From Candidatus Carbonibacillus altaicus (lineage in GTDB: Bacteria > Bacillota > Bacilli > Thermicanales > DSM-22653), in the NCBI GenBank assembly GCA_003050645.1, contig PEBX01000024.1, positions 1-38,012 of the forward strand: a DNA stretch of 38,012 nt. The letters are read 5' to 3'. Under the pieces are notes generated by a model. The model was not told the DNA's origin. It did not search any database and was given only the letters and a program-made list of their open reading frames with translations. The position numbers and the translations under genes are program-made. Position 1 is the first letter of the stretch. Every line of letters begins with the position of its first letter. Positions 36,658 through 38,012 of this stretch are shown in pieces.

Positions 36658-36946
36658 TTATTGTTTGCGGCACGGCTTTCTCAGTGGAAACATGCGCCCA
36701 TAAGTAACGATGCGCCACAAATACTCGAGCGGTCCATAACAAAACGTTCGCATCCACATATGACTCCCTACAATATTGATGGGTAAAATAAGAAGGACCA
36801 TAATAAGACCGAGCCAAAGCGGTGTCTTCCCGTAAAGCCCAAAAAAGCGAATGATGAGTGTCATCAGCCCAAACAAAGACCGTCTTTGGTGATCGTCCGA
36901 TAAATACCAAGAGAACAAAACCGATTATCCTCTTAAGCAATTCCAT
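36658..36946 (-). pseudogene. C-terminal remnant of a DUF418 (YeiB-like) membrane protein
   Basis: The frame 36658-36918 reads RSLFGLMTLIIRFFGLYGKT, two hydrophobic stretches, and CYGPLEYLWRIVTYGR, which closely resembles the GPLEWLWR-LTYG end of DUF418 proteins. Full family members are about 350-400 residues; only about 80 remain. The hydrophobic stretch just upstream (ELLKRIIGFVLLVFIGR) is in another frame, which suggests a frameshift near 36890. The function of DUF418 proteins is unknown. Confidence 0.6.
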
Positions 36947-37115
36947 TAATACCAGCTGTCCTGAGCTGATTCGGTATCGATGTAGCCTACCATGTATATA
37001 CCTGCAAACGATCTAAGTATTGCCGCCAAGACTGTTAACGATTGCCAACAGAACCGCCGACCTCAGGTAGCGCAAGACATTTGGCGTCTCCGATTCCAGA
37101 GCTCGATCTGTTTCA
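36947..37115. other. non-coding or decayed stretch
   Basis: No intact gene. On the minus strand an open frame without a good start (ending at 37013-37015) reads VLRYLRSAVLLAIVNSLGGN, which has the look of degraded coding sequence. It overlaps the end of the small ORF next to it in another frame. I do not recognise it. Confidence 0.35.
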
Positions 37116-37217
37116 TCAGTTTCGGAAAAGCGAGTTAATTAAAATGAACAAGACTAACAATATCATCGGAATGCCCATGGCAAGGAATATCACTAGGCGC
37201 AGCTTTTTATCTTCCAA
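37116..37217 (-). CDS. small hydrophobic ORF downstream of the ABC-2 permease
   Basis: A possible 33-residue peptide from TTG 37215-37217, with AAGGTGG 7 bases upstream; an in-frame GTG at 37221-37223 would give 35. It has a charged start (EDKKLR) and then one membrane-length helix (LVIFLAMGIPMILLVLFILI). It is either a real small membrane protein or the N-terminal scrap of a broken gene, since a second frame continues after it. Too short for a family call. Confidence 0.35.
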   Translation of the reverse strand: MEDKKLRLVIFLAMGIPMILLVLFILINSLFRN

Positions 37218-37380
37218 AACCACTCCACCTTTCAATAAGATGAACGTTTATGACTTTCGCATCGCTCATACTCTCACGAATACTAAGATTGTAACAATAA
37301 TTATTTGATATGTCTAACATTCGAAACTTCCAATTTGAGAAAATATACGTTTTATTTATGATCATAAACTTCCTTCATTT
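37218..37380. other. spacer after the ABC-2 permease
   Basis: AT-rich and without a gene or clear terminator. Confidence 0.4.
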
Positions 37381-38012
37381 CTACAGTTTTTCAAGGCTCC
37401 AGTGGAATGTTTTTCGGGTAATCAGAAAAACCAGGACGGTAAAGGCCATGATGATTCCGATATCGGTCAACACCGAAAATTCGCCTTTCGTACCGTACAT
37501 GATCTGGCGCATCGAATCTCCCATATAGGTGAAAGGCAAGGCTAGCGCAATTTTTTTCGCCAGATCGGGCAGGATAGATATAGGCATCATGACCCCGGAG
37601 ATCATCAAGACAGGTACCATGAGAACACTCAACAGCCCGCTTGCAACCTCGATCGATTTAAACAAGCCGCCAAAGAGAAAGCCCAGTGTGAGCATAAAGA
37701 TAACATCAATCACCGACACAAGGAATAGCAGAGGAATATCAGCAAACCGGACATATCCCAGGATCGACCCGAGGATCAAGAATATCACGATCTGAATGAA
37801 GCTTAAGATCAAGCGAACGGCAATCTGCGAAAAAATAAATGTATTTTTGGAGAGCGGTGCAAGTTGGAACAATCGCAACGTGCCTTTTTGACGCATTTCG
37901 ATAATCGGTACGGAAGTGCCGAACAAGCCGATGGAGAGCAAAGCAAATATCATAAGGCCCGGGAACAGGTACTGCAGAACGGACATGCCGCTCTCTTGGG
38001 AGGGCGGAATCA
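37381..38012 (-). CDS. ABC-2 type transporter permease, N-terminus outside window
   Basis: Part of an ABC exporter membrane subunit (drug, polymer or lantibiotic type). The frame is open to the window edge at 38012, upstream of the first ATG at 37986, so the N-terminal half is missing. About 210 residues are seen. They include YLFPGLMIFALLSIGLFGTS, the cytoplasmic coupling segment PIIEMRQKGTLRLFQLAPLS, and about five membrane helices with VLMISGVMMPISILPDLAKK before the last helix. The pattern IEMRQKGTLRLFQLAPLS is the usual E-loop of ABC-2 permeases. The ATPase and any regulator would be to the right. Confidence 0.9.
   Translation of the reverse strand, partial: IPPSQESGMSVLQYLFPGLMIFALLSIGLFGTSVPIIEMRQKGTLRLFQLAPLSKNTFIFSQIAVRLILSFIQIVIFLILGSILGYVRFADIPLLFLVSVIDVIFMLTLGFLFGGLFKSIEVASGLLSVLMVPVLMISGVMMPISILPDLAKKIALALPFTYMGDSMRQIMYGTKGEFSVLTDIGIIMAFTVLVFLITRKTFHWSLEKL

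Overview
The window is chromosomal DNA from a spore-forming, Gram-positive member of the Firmicutes (Bacilli or a near relative). It has mid GC content, strong AGGAGG-type ribosome binding sites, GTG and TTG starts, and many hairpin-plus-T-run terminators. Almost every gene is on the minus strand. Read from right to left, the order follows the Bacillus subtilis origin-proximal block: veg, sspF, ispE, purR, ridA, spoVG, glmU, prs, pth, fin, mfd, spoVT, rqcP, yabP, yabQ, divIC, yabR, spoIIE, tilS, hpt, ftsH, coaX, hslO, folP, folK, dusB, lysS. Species cannot be fixed from the sequence. The sporulation genes (sspF, fin, spoVG, spoVT, yabP, yabQ, spoIIE) show an endospore former.

Right end (about 35,900-38,012): an incomplete ABC-2 permease, a decayed stretch with a tiny hydrophobic ORF and a DUF418 tail remnant, then veg behind two tandem consensus sigma-A promoters, and sspF. 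Middle right (28,000-35,900): ispE with a two-copy 61-63 bp repeat in its leader, purR with a tandem repeat carrying minimal start-Glu-stop units, ridA, spoVG with a sigma-H-like promoter, glmU-prs, pth, fin, mfd and a parvulin lipoprotein. Middle (18,000-25,600): spoVT and hup, then a three-gene cassette that breaks the usual order (a YtkA/FixH-like lipoprotein with a His/Asp-rich tail, a MacB/FtsX-type permease with a vicinal cysteine pair, and its ATPase), followed by rqcP-yabP-yabQ-divIC-yabR. Left half (1-18,100): trpS, spoIIE, tilS-hpt-ftsH, fhs, coaX-hslO, folP-folK-dusB and greA-lysS. The far left holds a LysR regulator whose 3' end runs into the antisense of a decayed YeiH-type exporter.

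The core genes cover translation (lysS, trpS, dusB, tilS, pth, rqcP), folate and one-carbon metabolism (folP, folK, fhs), nucleotide and PRPP metabolism (prs, hpt, purR), cell-envelope precursors (glmU, ispE), division (divIC), proteostasis (ftsH, hslO, prsA-like) and sporulation. Points most worth a second look are the lipoprotein/ABC cassette with its Rex/Fnr-like upstream palindrome, the greA leader with its own promoter and terminator, the terminator hairpin directly in front of trpS, and the two repeat-bearing leaders at ispE and purR.
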